Under the pieces are notes generated by a model. That model was not told the origin of the DNA. It made no database searches and was given only the letters and a program-made list of their open reading frames with translations. A stretch of 16,425 bases of DNA from Pseudomonadota bacterium (lineage in GTDB: Bacteria > Pseudomonadota > Alphaproteobacteria > Caulobacterales > Caulobacteraceae). The position numbers and the translations under genes are program-made. The stretch is from the NCBI GenBank assembly GCA_023434015.1, contig JAEYTM010000173.1, positions 1 to 16,425 on the forward strand. Direction: 5' to 3'. Each line of letters starts with the position of its first letter. Within the stretch, counting starts at the first letter, position 1. Below are positions 1 through 7,970 of this stretch, piece after piece.

Positions 1-366
1 GCGACCGAGGGTCCGGCCGGCACCGGCGCGCACTGCGTCATGCACAAGGGCAACCTGCTCTATGTCGACGTCCCGCCGGCGCGGATGATCTACGCCATCG
101 ATAAGTCGTCGTGGGTCGTCCAGAACATGTTCCCCACCGCCGGCGACCGGCCGCACGACATGGCCTGGGCCAACCCGCAGAAGACCCACCTGTGGTGCTC
201 GGACTCCAACCTGGCGGCCTTCTTCCTGCACGACGCGGAGACCGGCGAGATCCAGGAGCGCATCCAGCTGCCGCCGAACTCGCCCGTCATCCACGGCGCG
301 AAGATCTACAACGGCTATATGTACTACTGCGATGATGTGGGCTGGATGTGCCGCTTCAAGCTCTAG
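1..366 (+). CDS. Beta-propeller (SMP-30/YVTN-like) protein, C-terminal fragment
   Basis: The gene enters from the left edge already in frame, so only the last 121 residues and the TAG stop are visible; there is no reason to place a start at the internal ATG at 40. The fragment shows repeating propeller-like strands: a GNLLYVDVPPARMIYAID segment, a DRPHDMAW segment and a final HGAKIYNGYMYYCDD blade. Such alternation of short beta strands with D/N-rich turns is usual for SMP-30/NHL/YVTN propellers. Three or four cysteines are present (CVMH, WCSD, YYCDD, MCRF), which could matter if the protein is exported. It is followed directly by a hairpin terminator, so it probably ends its own transcript. 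Fold assignment is moderate; the function and substrate are unknown, and the N-terminus needed to judge export is outside the window. Confidence 0.6.
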   Translation, partial: ATEGPAGTGAHCVMHKGNLLYVDVPPARMIYAIDKSSWVVQNMFPTAGDRPHDMAWANPQKTHLWCSDSNLAAFFLHDAETGEIQERIQLPPNSPVIHGAKIYNGYMYYCDDVGWMCRFKL

Positions 367-372
367 GCGTCC

Positions 373-394
373 TGGGGGGCTTCGCGGCCCCCCA
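373..394 (+). terminator. Hairpin terminator after the propeller gene
   Basis: An 8-bp perfect stem (TGGGGGGC / GCCCCCCA) encloses a six-base loop TTCGCG, starting 7 bases after the TAG stop. The downstream side is only moderately T-rich (ATTCGTTTCG), so intrinsic termination is plausible but not textbook. It separates the propeller gene from lldD. Confidence 0.6.
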
Positions 395-433
395 ATTCGT
401 TTCGCGGCCGGGCCGCAACTTTATTCAGTATCC

Positions 434-439
434 GAGGAG
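434..439 (+). promoter_or_regulatory. Ribosome binding site that sets the TTG start of lldD
   Basis: GAGGAG lies 7 bases before the TTG at 447. No ATG lies between this site and the conserved N-terminal region, so it supports TTG as the initiation codon. Confidence 0.6.
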
Positions 440-446
440 TTGAACC

Positions 447-1598
447 TTGAACGTCGCCGACGTCGGTGATTTCCGCCTGCTGGCCCGCCGCCGGCTGCCG
501 CGTTTCCTGTTCGAGTACATCGACGGCGGCTCCTACAGCGAAACCACCATGCGGCGGAACGTCGAGGACCTGCAGGGCATCGGCGTGCGCCAGCGGGTGC
601 TCTGCGACGTGGCCGACATCAGCCTGTCGCGGCGGCTGTTCGACAAGTCGGCGACCATGCCGTTCGCCCTCGGGCCGGTAGGCCTGTCCGGCCTCTACGC
701 CCGCCGCGGCGAGGTGCAGGCGGCCCGCGCGGCCGAGGCCGCCGGCGTGCCCTTCACCCTGTCGACCGTGGCCGGCTGTTCGCTGGAGGAGGTGGGGGGC
801 GCGGTCGCCGACCCCTTCTGGTTCCAGCTCTACATGATCAAGGACCGGGGGTTCATGGCCGAGCTCCTGGCCCGGGCGAAGGCCGTCGGCTGCTCGACCC
901 TGTTCCTCACCGTCGACCTGCCGGTGAACGGCGCCCGCTATCGCGACGTCCGCACCGGCCTGGCGGGGGGGCAGGGGCTGGGGGCGCAGTTCGACCGCTT
1001 CACCCAGCTTCTGGCGCGGCCGGAATGGGTCTGGGACGTGGGCGTGCGCGGCCGCCCCCACGCCCTGGGCAATGTCGCCCCGGCCATGCCGCCGGGCGCC
1101 GATCTCTTCAAGTTCATGGGCTGGGTGGCCAAGAACTTCGACGCCACCATCACCTGGAAGGACATCGACTGGATCCGCGAACGCTGGGACGGCGCCCTGG
1201 TGCTCAAGGGGGTGCTGGAGGTCGAGGACGCGCGGAACGCCGTGAAGGCCGGGGCCCAGGGGATCGTGGTCTCCAACCACGGCGGGCGCCAGCTCGACGG
1301 CGCGCCGTCCAGCATCTCGGTGCTGCCGGGGATCGCCGAGGCGGTGGCCGGCCGGCTGACGGTGATGATGGACGGGGGAATCCGCACGGGCCTCGACGTG
1401 CTCCGGGCCCTGGCCCTCGGCGCCGACGGGGTAATGGTCGGCCGCGCCTGGGCCTACGCCCTGGGCGCGCAGGGCGGCGTCGGCGTCGCCCGGATGCTGG
1501 AGATCATCCGTCAGGAAATGCTGGTGGCGATGGCCCTGATGGGGAAGACCGACGTCAGCCAGCTCGACCGCGCCTGCCTCACCGAAGCCTCCGCATAG
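447..1598 (+). CDS. lldD: FMN-dependent L-lactate dehydrogenase (alpha-hydroxy-acid dehydrogenase)
   Basis: This 383-residue protein oxidises L-lactate (or a similar L-2-hydroxy acid) to the 2-keto acid and passes electrons to the respiratory chain from the inner face of the cytoplasmic membrane. It follows the E. coli LldD pattern end to end: FLFEYIDGGSYSE near the N-terminus, MPFALGPVGLSGLYARRGE, PFTLSTV, the WFQLY strand, and the signature SNHGGRQLDG with catalytic His278 and substrate-binding Arg281. The FMN phosphate site DGGIRTGLDVLRALALGAD and GRAWAYALG follow. Length is close to the family norm (E. coli about 396). The start is a TTG with GAGGAG 7 bases upstream. It stands alone between a terminator and a 99-base gap, so it may have its own promoter, though none is obvious. 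Other 2-hydroxy-acid substrates (glycolate, mandelate) are possible, but the overall similarity favours lactate. Confidence 0.87.
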   Translation: MNVADVGDFRLLARRRLPRFLFEYIDGGSYSETTMRRNVEDLQGIGVRQRVLCDVADISLSRRLFDKSATMPFALGPVGLSGLYARRGEVQAARAAEAAGVPFTLSTVAGCSLEEVGGAVADPFWFQLYMIKDRGFMAELLARAKAVGCSTLFLTVDLPVNGARYRDVRTGLAGGQGLGAQFDRFTQLLARPEWVWDVGVRGRPHALGNVAPAMPPGADLFKFMGWVAKNFDATITWKDIDWIRERWDGALVLKGVLEVEDARNAVKAGAQGIVVSNHGGRQLDGAPSSISVLPGIAEAVAGRLTVMMDGGIRTGLDVLRALALGADGVMVGRAWAYALGAQGGVGVARMLEIIRQEMLVAMALMGKTDVSQLDRACLTEASA

Positions 1599-1629
1599 CT
1601 CGGCCGGAATTGAAACGCGGCTGAAGCAA

Positions 1630-1646
1630 TTGGCCGCTAAGGCCAA
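1630..1646 (+). other. Small hairpin between lldD and the PQQ dehydrogenase gene
   Basis: TTGGCC and GGCCAA form a perfect 6-bp stem with loop GCTAA, 31 bases after the lldD stop, followed by GCCGTTTATGG. It could be a weak terminator or simply chance; it is the only structure seen in this 99-base gap. Confidence 0.25.
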
Positions 1647-1697
1647 GCCGTTTATGGTCCGCCGACCAGAATTTCACGGCTAACGGAGACTTCCCCG

Positions 1698-2909
1698 ATG
1701 CGCGCCTGCATGGCTCCCCTGGCGACCGCCGCACTTCTGATGGGGGCGTCCGCAGCGCTCGCCCAACCCTCCCCGGAAACCCGGCCCGCCAACACCGACT
1801 ACCAGCCCGCCTTCGCCGGCCAGACCCGCGCGCCAGGCGCCAGGACGGTGGTGCCGGTGCAGACCACCGTGGTGGCCAGCGGCCTGGCCCATCCCTGGTC
1901 GCTCGAATTCCTGCCGGACGGCCGCATGCTGGCGACCGAGAAGCCCGGCGCCCTGCGCATCGTCAGCCGTGACGGAACCATCTCCGCGCCGGTGCAGGGC
2001 GTGCCCGCCGTCTGGAACGCCGGCCAGGCCGGCCTGCTGGACGTGGCGGTCGATCCCGACTTCGCGAACAACCGCACCATCTTCTTCAGCTATTCGGAAG
2101 ACCGCGGGAACGAGACCAACAGCACGGCGCTGGCCACGGCCCGCCTGGTCGATGGCGCGACGCCGCGGCTGGAAGGCTTCAAGGTCATCTTCCGCCAGAA
2201 CCCGCCGTGGAAGTCGAACCTGCACTACGGCTCGCGCATCGTCTTCAATCCGGACGGCACCCTGTTCCTGACCCTGGGCGAGCGCTCGATCCCGGCGACG
2301 CGCGTGCAGTCGCAGGACCTCGGCGGCCACCTGGGCAAGGTGGTGCGGCTGAACAAGGACGGCTCGGTTCCGCGCGACAATCCGTTCGTCGGCCAGGCCG
2401 GCGTCCAGCCGGAAATCTGGTCCTACGGCCACCGCAACGTCCAGGCCGCGGCCCTGCAGCCGGGCACCAACCTGCTGTGGACCATCGAGCACGGCCCGCG
2501 CGGCGGCGACGAACTGAACCAGCCCGAAAAGGGCAAGAACTACGGCTGGCCGGTGATCAGCTACGGCATCGAGTACGCCGGCGCGAAGCTGCCGGGCGGC
2601 CTGAGCGCCAAGGAAGGCCTGGAGCAGCCGATCTATTACTGGGATCCGGTCATCGCCCCGCTGGGCGCCACCTTCTACACCGGCGCCCTGGCGCCCGAGT
2701 GGCAGGGCAACCTGTTCATCGGCGGCCACACCAACCCGGGCAAGCTGGTCCGTCTGGTGCTCGACGGCAAGAAGGTGGTCGGCGAGGAGTGGCTGCTGGC
2801 CGACCTCGGCAAGCGGCTGCGCGACGTCAAGCAGGGCCCGGACGGCGCCCTCTATGTGATCACCGACGAGCCCGCCGGCCAGATCATCCGCGTCGCGCCG
2901 CGCCGCTGA
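1698..2909 (+). CDS. Exported PQQ-dependent aldose sugar dehydrogenase (GSDH family)
   Basis: The 403-residue product is a periplasmic six-bladed propeller of the glucose/sorbosone dehydrogenase family (YliI/Asd type). It is predicted to oxidise the C1 of aldoses to lactones with PQQ and calcium. Residues 1-22 form a signal peptide ending ALA|Q. Family motifs run in order: GLAHPWSLEFLPDGRML, QAGLLDVAVDPDFANNR, LHYGSRIVFNPDG, DLGGHLGKVVRLNKDG, PEIWSYGHRN, EHGPRGGDELN and KNYGWPVISYG. His176 in LHYGSR is the expected catalytic base by analogy with soluble glucose dehydrogenase. The ATG at 1698 has GGAG 9 bases upstream. An SMP-30-like gene follows after 40 bases, which suggests co-transcription and a lactone-forming then lactone-opening pair. 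Length and motifs are complete. The actual sugar is unknown, and the host must make or import PQQ; no pqq gene is in the window. Confidence 0.85.
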   Translation: MRACMAPLATAALLMGASAALAQPSPETRPANTDYQPAFAGQTRAPGARTVVPVQTTVVASGLAHPWSLEFLPDGRMLATEKPGALRIVSRDGTISAPVQGVPAVWNAGQAGLLDVAVDPDFANNRTIFFSYSEDRGNETNSTALATARLVDGATPRLEGFKVIFRQNPPWKSNLHYGSRIVFNPDGTLFLTLGERSIPATRVQSQDLGGHLGKVVRLNKDGSVPRDNPFVGQAGVQPEIWSYGHRNVQAAALQPGTNLLWTIEHGPRGGDELNQPEKGKNYGWPVISYGIEYAGAKLPGGLSAKEGLEQPIYYWDPVIAPLGATFYTGALAPEWQGNLFIGGHTNPGKLVRLVLDGKKVVGEEWLLADLGKRLRDVKQGPDGALYVITDEPAGQIIRVAPRR

Positions 2910-2938
2910 TCCGCCTGACCGACCGATAGTCCAACAAA

Positions 2939-2942
2939 AGGA
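2939..2942 (+). promoter_or_regulatory. Ribosome binding site choosing the second ATG of the SMP-30-like gene
   Basis: AGGA within AAAAGGAAATG is only one base from the ATG at 2944 but 7 bases from the in-frame ATG at 2950. The second ATG is therefore preferred; the two choices differ by only two residues. Confidence 0.5.
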
Positions 2943-2949
2943 AATGACC

Positions 2950-3936
2950 ATGAAGGCAGTTCTTGGCGCCACCCTGGCCGCGATCCTGCTGGCCGGAACC
3001 TCGGCCATCGCCCAGCCCGCCGCGCCCGCCTCGGCCCAGCCGTTCGCGGCTGGCCTGCCGCTCGGTGTCACGCCTGCGGGCGGCCAGTACACGCCGATGT
3101 CGTCGAACGTGAAGGTCTATGGCTCGCTCGTGAACACGGAGAGCTGCTCCTACGACGCGACCCGCAACCTGATCGTCGCCGTCAACCGCGGCGCCGACCA
3201 GAACCAGGTCCCGAACGACGGCTACATCTCGCTGATCAATCACGACGGCTCGGTGCACACCTCCAAGTGGATCGGCGCGACCCGCAACGGCCTGGTGCTG
3301 AACCATCCGTTCGGCAGCGACATCGAGCACGGGAAGCTCTACGTCGCCGACCGCGACGGCGGCACGGCCGACGGCGCGCCCAGCGTCTCGGTCCTGCGCA
3401 TGTTCGACATGAAGACCGGCGCCCCGGCCGGCCAGATCGTCGTGCCGGAGTCCACCGGCTTCAACGACATCGAGGTCGCGGCCGACGGCACGATCTACGC
3501 CTCCCAGACCGGCGGCGGCCCGACCAATGTGCCGCAGCGCCTCTACAAGGTGACGCCGGACGGCAAGGCCACCGTGCTGGTCGACGGCGCGCCCCTGGCC
3601 CGCCCGAACGGCGTCGGCATCGACAACGACGGCAACATCGTCGTGGTCAACCTGGACGACGACAAGGTGATGACCTTCTCGCCGACCGGCCAGCTGCTGA
3701 AGACCGAACAGGCGGCCCAGGCCGGCAACGACGGCATCGTCATCATGCGCGACGGCACCAAATATGTGTCGAGCGTGCTGCAGGGCGGGGTCTCGCGCAT
3801 GCGTCCCGGCCAGAAGGCCGACCTCATCGCCACCGGCATCCCGAGCGCGGCGTCGATGTGCTACGACTCCCAGGCGAACCAGCTGGTGATCCCGATGAAT
3901 CCCAACAACGCCCTGGCGTTCGTGAAGCTGAACTAG
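2950..3936 (+). CDS. Exported SMP-30/gluconolactonase-like beta-propeller protein
   Basis: This 328-residue protein starts MKAVLGATLAAILLAGTSAIAQ, a clear signal peptide with cleavage after AIA, so it works in the periplasm. The rest is a propeller with NHL/SMP-30 character: RNGLVLNHPFGSDIEHGKLYVADRDGG, GFNDIEVAADGTIYASQTGG, RPNGVGIDNDGNIVVVNLDDD and AGNDGIVIMRDGTKYVSS. Glu64, Asn220 and Asp261 sit where SMP-30 proteins carry their metal-binding Glu/Asn/Asp, so hydrolase (lactonase) activity is possible; this placement is by motif only. It lies 40 bases after a PQQ aldose dehydrogenase and 27 bases before an exported alpha/beta hydrolase, probably in one transcript. The simplest reading is that it opens lactones released by the dehydrogenase. 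A purely binding or structural propeller is the alternative. The upstream ATG at 2944 would add only two residues. Confidence 0.75.
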   Translation: MKAVLGATLAAILLAGTSAIAQPAAPASAQPFAAGLPLGVTPAGGQYTPMSSNVKVYGSLVNTESCSYDATRNLIVAVNRGADQNQVPNDGYISLINHDGSVHTSKWIGATRNGLVLNHPFGSDIEHGKLYVADRDGGTADGAPSVSVLRMFDMKTGAPAGQIVVPESTGFNDIEVAADGTIYASQTGGGPTNVPQRLYKVTPDGKATVLVDGAPLARPNGVGIDNDGNIVVVNLDDDKVMTFSPTGQLLKTEQAAQAGNDGIVIMRDGTKYVSSVLQGGVSRMRPGQKADLIATGIPSAASMCYDSQANQLVIPMNPNNALAFVKLN

Positions 3937-3963
3937 TCGCACTCGGACAAGGGGGAGGCCGGC

Positions 3964-5121
3964 ATGGGCGCGTCGTTGGGTTCCACGGCGGGCCTCGCCG
4001 CCTCCCTGGTCCTGGGGCTGGGACTGCTCTGTCCCGCCCCCGCCGCCGCCGATGACGCGCGGCGGCTCCTGCGCATCGACCACTATGTGCGGGTGAAATC
4101 CACCGCCCCGGCCATCGCCGGCCAGGACGCCCAGCTCTATGTGCGGGAGGTCGTCGAGGCCGGCGCGGCGCTGCGCACGCCGCCGGGCGCGAAGCCCGTC
4201 GTCCTGTTCATCCACGGCGCCGGCACCCCGGCGGAGGTCGCCTTCGACGTGCCGGTCGAGGGTTACAGCTGGATGGCCCACCTGGCGCGGGAGGGCTTCG
4301 ACGTCTTCGCCATGGACGTCACCGGCTATGGCCGCTCGACCCGGCCGGCGGCGATGAACGACCCCTGCAACCTGCCGGCCGCCGCCCAGACGCAGTTCAT
4401 CCCGGCCCTGATCCCGCAGGCCTGCCCGCCGTCCCATCCGCGGCCGATCAGCACCATGAGCTCGGACTGGGACGACATCGGCGCGGTGGTCGATCACCTG
4501 CGCCGCCTGCGCGGCGTCGACCGGGTGTCGCTGGTGGCCTGGTCGCAGGGCGCGCCGCGGTCGCTGGGCTACACGGCGCGCAATCCGGAAAAGGTGGCGC
4601 GCGCGGTGGTGCTGGCCCCGGCCTACAGCCGCGCGGGTCCCGACGCGGCGCCGGCCCAGCCGCCGGCGTCGAACGGACCGCTGACCTCGCAGTCGCGGCG
4701 TGAGTTCGACGCCGGCTGGGATCGCCAGCTCGGCTGCCCCGGCCAGGTCGATCCGGCGGTGCGCGAGGCCGTCTGGTCGGAGATGCTGGCCTCCGACCCG
4801 GTCGGCGCCACCTGGGGCCCCGGCGTGCGCCGCGCGCCGCAGGTGCCGACCTGGGGGTTCAACCGGGCGGTGGTGTCGAAGATGCGCACCCCGGTGCTGA
4901 TGGTCGCCGCGCCGCACGACAAGCAGGTCCTGCCCGAGCGGGTGCGCGAGCTCTACGCCGACCTCGGCTCGCCGCAGAAGGTCATCGTCGACCTCGCCTG
5001 CACATCCCACAACGCCATGTGGGAGGCCAACCGCGGCCTGCTGTTCGAGGCCTCGGCGGACTGGCTGCGCGAGGGCCGGGTGCGCGGCCAGGCCGAGGGC
5101 GAGCTGAAGCTCGGCTACTGA
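3964..5121 (+). CDS. Exported alpha/beta-hydrolase
   Basis: A 385-residue alpha/beta-hydrolase-fold protein. The oxyanion-hole segment is VVLFIHGAG, followed by FAMDVTGYGRSTRP. The nucleophile elbow is AWSQG with Ser194, the acid is Asp319 in APHDKQVLP, and the base is His349 in CTSHNAMWE, so the triad is complete. A hydrophobic N-terminus ending APAAA|DD looks like a signal peptide, although it has no positive charge before the core, which is unusual. GGGGGAGG lies 5 bases before the ATG. The region around residues 130-150 and the QLGCPGQVDP segment contain paired cysteines that could form disulphides in the periplasm. It is the last of three exported proteins in a row and ends one base from the stop of the opposing quinoprotein gene. 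The substrate is unknown; an ester or lactone is likely. Confidence 0.8.
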   Translation: MGASLGSTAGLAASLVLGLGLLCPAPAAADDARRLLRIDHYVRVKSTAPAIAGQDAQLYVREVVEAGAALRTPPGAKPVVLFIHGAGTPAEVAFDVPVEGYSWMAHLAREGFDVFAMDVTGYGRSTRPAAMNDPCNLPAAAQTQFIPALIPQACPPSHPRPISTMSSDWDDIGAVVDHLRRLRGVDRVSLVAWSQGAPRSLGYTARNPEKVARAVVLAPAYSRAGPDAAPAQPPASNGPLTSQSRREFDAGWDRQLGCPGQVDPAVREAVWSEMLASDPVGATWGPGVRRAPQVPTWGFNRAVVSKMRTPVLMVAAPHDKQVLPERVRELYADLGSPQKVIVDLACTSHNAMWEANRGLLFEASADWLREGRVRGQAEGELKLGY

Positions 5122-5122
5122 G

Positions 5123-7042
5123 CTATCTCGGCAGGGCGAAGGCGGTCAGGGTGTCGCTGACCACCGGGCTCTCCACATAGCTGCCGCCGGTCGAGGTGAT
5201 GGCCACGAACTGGCGGCCGTCCGCGCCCCGGTAGGTGACCGGCACCGCATGGGCGGACGCCTCGAGCTTGTGGGTCCACAGCTCCTTTCCGGTCCGCGAG
5301 TCGAAGGCCCGGAACCGCGCGTCGTCGGTGAAGCCGATGAACAGCACGCCGCTGGCCGTGGTGATCGCGCCGCCGTTGCCGGGCCGGCCGGTGTTGCGCA
5401 GGCCCTCGGGCAGGTTGTCGCTGACGCCGAGGGTGCTCTGCCAGGCGATCTTGCCGGTCGAGGTGTCGACGGCGCTCAGCACGCCCCACGGCGGCTTCAC
5501 GCACTGCAGCCGCGTGTCCGGCTGCTGGAAGCGGCGATAGATGTTGCGATACAGCGGCGCCGGCGGCTCCTGTCTTTCCAGGATACTGACGCCGCCGAAG
5601 TTGTTCATCGCGACATAGATCAGGCCCGAGGCAGGATCGAAGCTCTGCCCGCCCCAGTTGGCCCCGCCCTCGGTGCCGGGGAAGTGGACGCCGGGGGTGT
5701 CGACGCCGAACGGCTCGTACTGGACGGTGCTGCGCATCTTCTCCGACTGGAAGAAGTTGGTGCACCAGGCTTTCAGCTCCGGCGTCACGTCGGCGATGTC
5801 GTCCGGGAAGGTGAAGCTGGTCCGCGACAGCGGCGGGGTGAAGGGTATCGGCTGCGTCGGCGAGGCGATCTCGGTCGGCGTGCGGCTCGGCGGCACGGGC
5901 GTCTCGACGATCGGGTGCAGCGGCTTGCCCGTTACTCTGTCGAACATGAACATCATGCCGTTCTTGGAGACCACCGAGACGGCCGGGACGCTGCGGCCCT
6001 CCACCTTGGCCTCGAACAGCAGGGGCGCGGCCTGCAGGTCAATGTCCCAGATGTCGTGGTGGACGATCTGGAAATGCCACCGGTACTGGCCGGTCTTCAG
6101 GTCCACGGCGACCAGCGAGGCGCTGTAGAGGTTGTCGCCGGGACGGTCGCCGCCGTAGCGGTCCGGCGAGGGGCCGCCGATCGGCATGTAGAGAAGGCCG
6201 CGTTCCTCGTCCGCGGTCATGAAGCCCCAGACGTTGACGCCCGACCGCTGGACCTCGCTGCCCGGGGCCCAGGTGCCGTGGTTGGGCTCGCCCGGGCGCG
6301 GGATGGTGTGGAAGGTCCAGACCAGCCTGCCGGTCCGCACGTCCCAGGCCCGCACGTCGCCGGAGGCCCCCTTGGCCGGCGACTCCTGCACCCGGGCGCC
6401 GGTGATCACCAGGTCCCCGGACACCAGCGGCGGCGAGGTCATGTGGTACGAGGCGGTCGGGATGCCGTTCATCACCTCGGGCGTGCGCAGGTTGACCACG
6501 CCGTTCTCGCCGAAGCCTGCGACATAGGCCCCGGTCGCCGCGTCCAGGGCGATCAGCCGACCGTCCGAGGTGCCGAACACCACGCGCGGCGGCGTCGCTG
6601 CATCGCCCGGCCAGTACTCGACACCCCGATAGGTCGGGTTGCCGCTGGCCAGTTCGCGCACCCACAGTTCCTTGCCGGTGGTCGGGTCGAGCGCGACGAC
6701 GCGGCCGTAGGGCGTGCTGATGAACATCCGCCCCCCCACCACCAGGGGGGTCATCTGCGACGGCGCGAAGCGGCGTTGCGGGGCGGCGGGCGCGACGTTC
6801 TCCTCGCGGCGCTGGCTGGCCTCGGCCGCATCGGCGGCGGCGTCCGCGCCGGAGGGCTTCATGCGGTAGACCCAGGCCGGCTGCAGCCGGGAGACGTTCC
6901 CCGGAGTGATCTCGGTCAGCGGCGAATGGCGCTGGCCGCCCTTGTCGTGGCCATAGGTCGGCCAGTCGGCGCCGTCCTGCGCGGCCAGCGCCAGCGCCGG
7001 TGTCGTGGCGCACATCATCAGCGTCAGAGCAAAAGCCCGCAT
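5123..7042 (-). CDS. Soluble PQQ-dependent dehydrogenase, glucose-dehydrogenase-like quinoprotein
   Basis: The 639-residue product is an eight-bladed quinoprotein related to membrane glucose dehydrogenase (Gcd). It lacks Gcd's N-terminal transmembrane domain and has instead a signal peptide (residues 1-20, ending ALA), so it should be free in the periplasm. Motifs run DWPTYGHDKGGQRHSPL near the start, repeated tryptophan-docking blades (TGKELWVREL, TGRLVWTFHT, TGKIAWQSTLG, TGKELWTHKLE), and HHDIWDIDLQAAP around residues 328-340. Asp333 and Lys360 (VVSKNGMMFMFDR) are spaced 27 residues apart, as the catalytic Asp and PQQ-contacting Lys are in E. coli Gcd. GGANWGGQSFDP and GNGGAITTASG also match. 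No haem-binding CxxCH is present, so a separate electron acceptor is needed. AGGGGGAT lies shortly before the ATG. It follows the LolA-like gene by 63 bases, likely in one transcript. The substrate may be an aldose or an alcohol. Confidence 0.83.
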   Translation of the reverse strand: MRAFALTLMMCATTPALALAAQDGADWPTYGHDKGGQRHSPLTEITPGNVSRLQPAWVYRMKPSGADAAADAAEASQRREENVAPAAPQRRFAPSQMTPLVVGGRMFISTPYGRVVALDPTTGKELWVRELASGNPTYRGVEYWPGDAATPPRVVFGTSDGRLIALDAATGAYVAGFGENGVVNLRTPEVMNGIPTASYHMTSPPLVSGDLVITGARVQESPAKGASGDVRAWDVRTGRLVWTFHTIPRPGEPNHGTWAPGSEVQRSGVNVWGFMTADEERGLLYMPIGGPSPDRYGGDRPGDNLYSASLVAVDLKTGQYRWHFQIVHHDIWDIDLQAAPLLFEAKVEGRSVPAVSVVSKNGMMFMFDRVTGKPLHPIVETPVPPSRTPTEIASPTQPIPFTPPLSRTSFTFPDDIADVTPELKAWCTNFFQSEKMRSTVQYEPFGVDTPGVHFPGTEGGANWGGQSFDPASGLIYVAMNNFGGVSILERQEPPAPLYRNIYRRFQQPDTRLQCVKPPWGVLSAVDTSTGKIAWQSTLGVSDNLPEGLRNTGRPGNGGAITTASGVLFIGFTDDARFRAFDSRTGKELWTHKLEASAHAVPVTYRGADGRQFVAITSTGGSYVESPVVSDTLTAFALPR

Positions 7043-7105
7043 GATCGTATCCCCCTCTGGATCCGCGCGGGCTTGCTGAAAGGGGTCTGCGCCCCGGCCG
7101 ACGGA

Positions 7106-7864
7106 TTACTGGGGGGAACTCACAGGCATCGGCGCCTGCGGGTCAAGAGGCAAACGCGCCGCCTGGGCGGTGGCGGCCGGCAGACTGAACATGTCGCGAT
7201 CGGCGGCGGGGAAGTCGATGGTCTCCAGCACCCGGGTCTTCAGCCGCGGCATCCCGCCCCCGTAGATCAAGGTGCGGTACGGCACCTTCACCCGGGCGAC
7301 GGTGCGGTAGTCCGAGAACTCGATGGTGACCCCCGCCGGATTGATCGCCCGGTCGAGCAGCCCCGTCGTCCGGTCGAACCACAGTTCCCAGGGGTCGGCG
7401 CCGTAGGGCTGCAGCCGCACGACGTCGAACAGCCGACCCTGCGCCGGCCGGACGCCGACCAGCGACCCCCGCGCGTCGAACCGGCCCGGATAGAAATAGC
7501 CGTGGGCGCCGAAGAAGGTCTCGCTGCGGACCCGGCGCAGGGTCGGTCCGTCGTCCGCCCCGGTGATCACGCCGTCAGGGCGGATTTCCCATTCCGCCGC
7601 CCCGTTGAAGGCCCGCACGTGCTTGCCGACGGCGTCCTGCATTTCCACGCGCAGGCCGTAGCGCAGCGGGTCGATCCAGCGCTCATAGCGCACCCCGCTC
7701 TCAACGCCGACCTCGTGCAGGCCGCGCAGGGCGTTCCATCCCGGGCCGCCGGACGCGCCGCGGGCGCGGTCCAGTATGCGCTGGGCGGCGGGGGCGACCT
7801 GGGCGTCGGCGGCGCCGGCCAGTCCGGCGAAGGCGAGCGTCAGGATCGCGAAGAGAAGGCGCAT
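7106..7864 (-). CDS. Exported LolA-like (outer-membrane-lipoprotein-sorting-like) protein
   Basis: A 252-residue protein with a signal peptide MRLLFAILTLAFAGLAGAADA|Q. The body is a run of short beta strands of the LolA/LolB-like half-barrel type: GLHEVGVESGVRYERWIDPLRYGLRVEM, RAFNGAAEWEIRPDG, PWELWFDRTTGLLDRA, and VTIEFSDYRTVARVKVPYRTLI near the C-terminus. The last motif recurs in proteins annotated as outer-membrane lipoprotein-sorting proteins, which are usually not the true LolA. It lies upstream of, and on the same strand as, the PQQ dehydrogenase with 63 bases between, so the two are probably co-transcribed; a role in binding a hydrophobic ligand or helping the quinoprotein is conjecture. 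No strong ribosome binding site precedes the ATG. Fold call is moderate and function is unknown. Confidence 0.65.
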   Translation of the reverse strand: MRLLFAILTLAFAGLAGAADAQVAPAAQRILDRARGASGGPGWNALRGLHEVGVESGVRYERWIDPLRYGLRVEMQDAVGKHVRAFNGAAEWEIRPDGVITGADDGPTLRRVRSETFFGAHGYFYPGRFDARGSLVGVRPAQGRLFDVVRLQPYGADPWELWFDRTTGLLDRAINPAGVTIEFSDYRTVARVKVPYRTLIYGGGMPRLKTRVLETIDFPAADRDMFSLPAATAQAARLPLDPQAPMPVSSPQ

Positions 7865-7970
7865 GGGTCAGGTGGTCCGGCTTGGCGGGGCAATCAGTAC
7901 GGGCAGCTTGGCGAATTTGCGGCGGGTCGGCGTGCGGGCGCCGAAATCTCCCGCCGCACGTTGATCCGGG

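Noticed and set aside
2884..5010. A 708-codon open frame on the - strand
   Set aside because: It is antisense to the SMP-30-like and hydrolase genes, both of which have signal peptides and catalytic motifs; the translation shows no domain.
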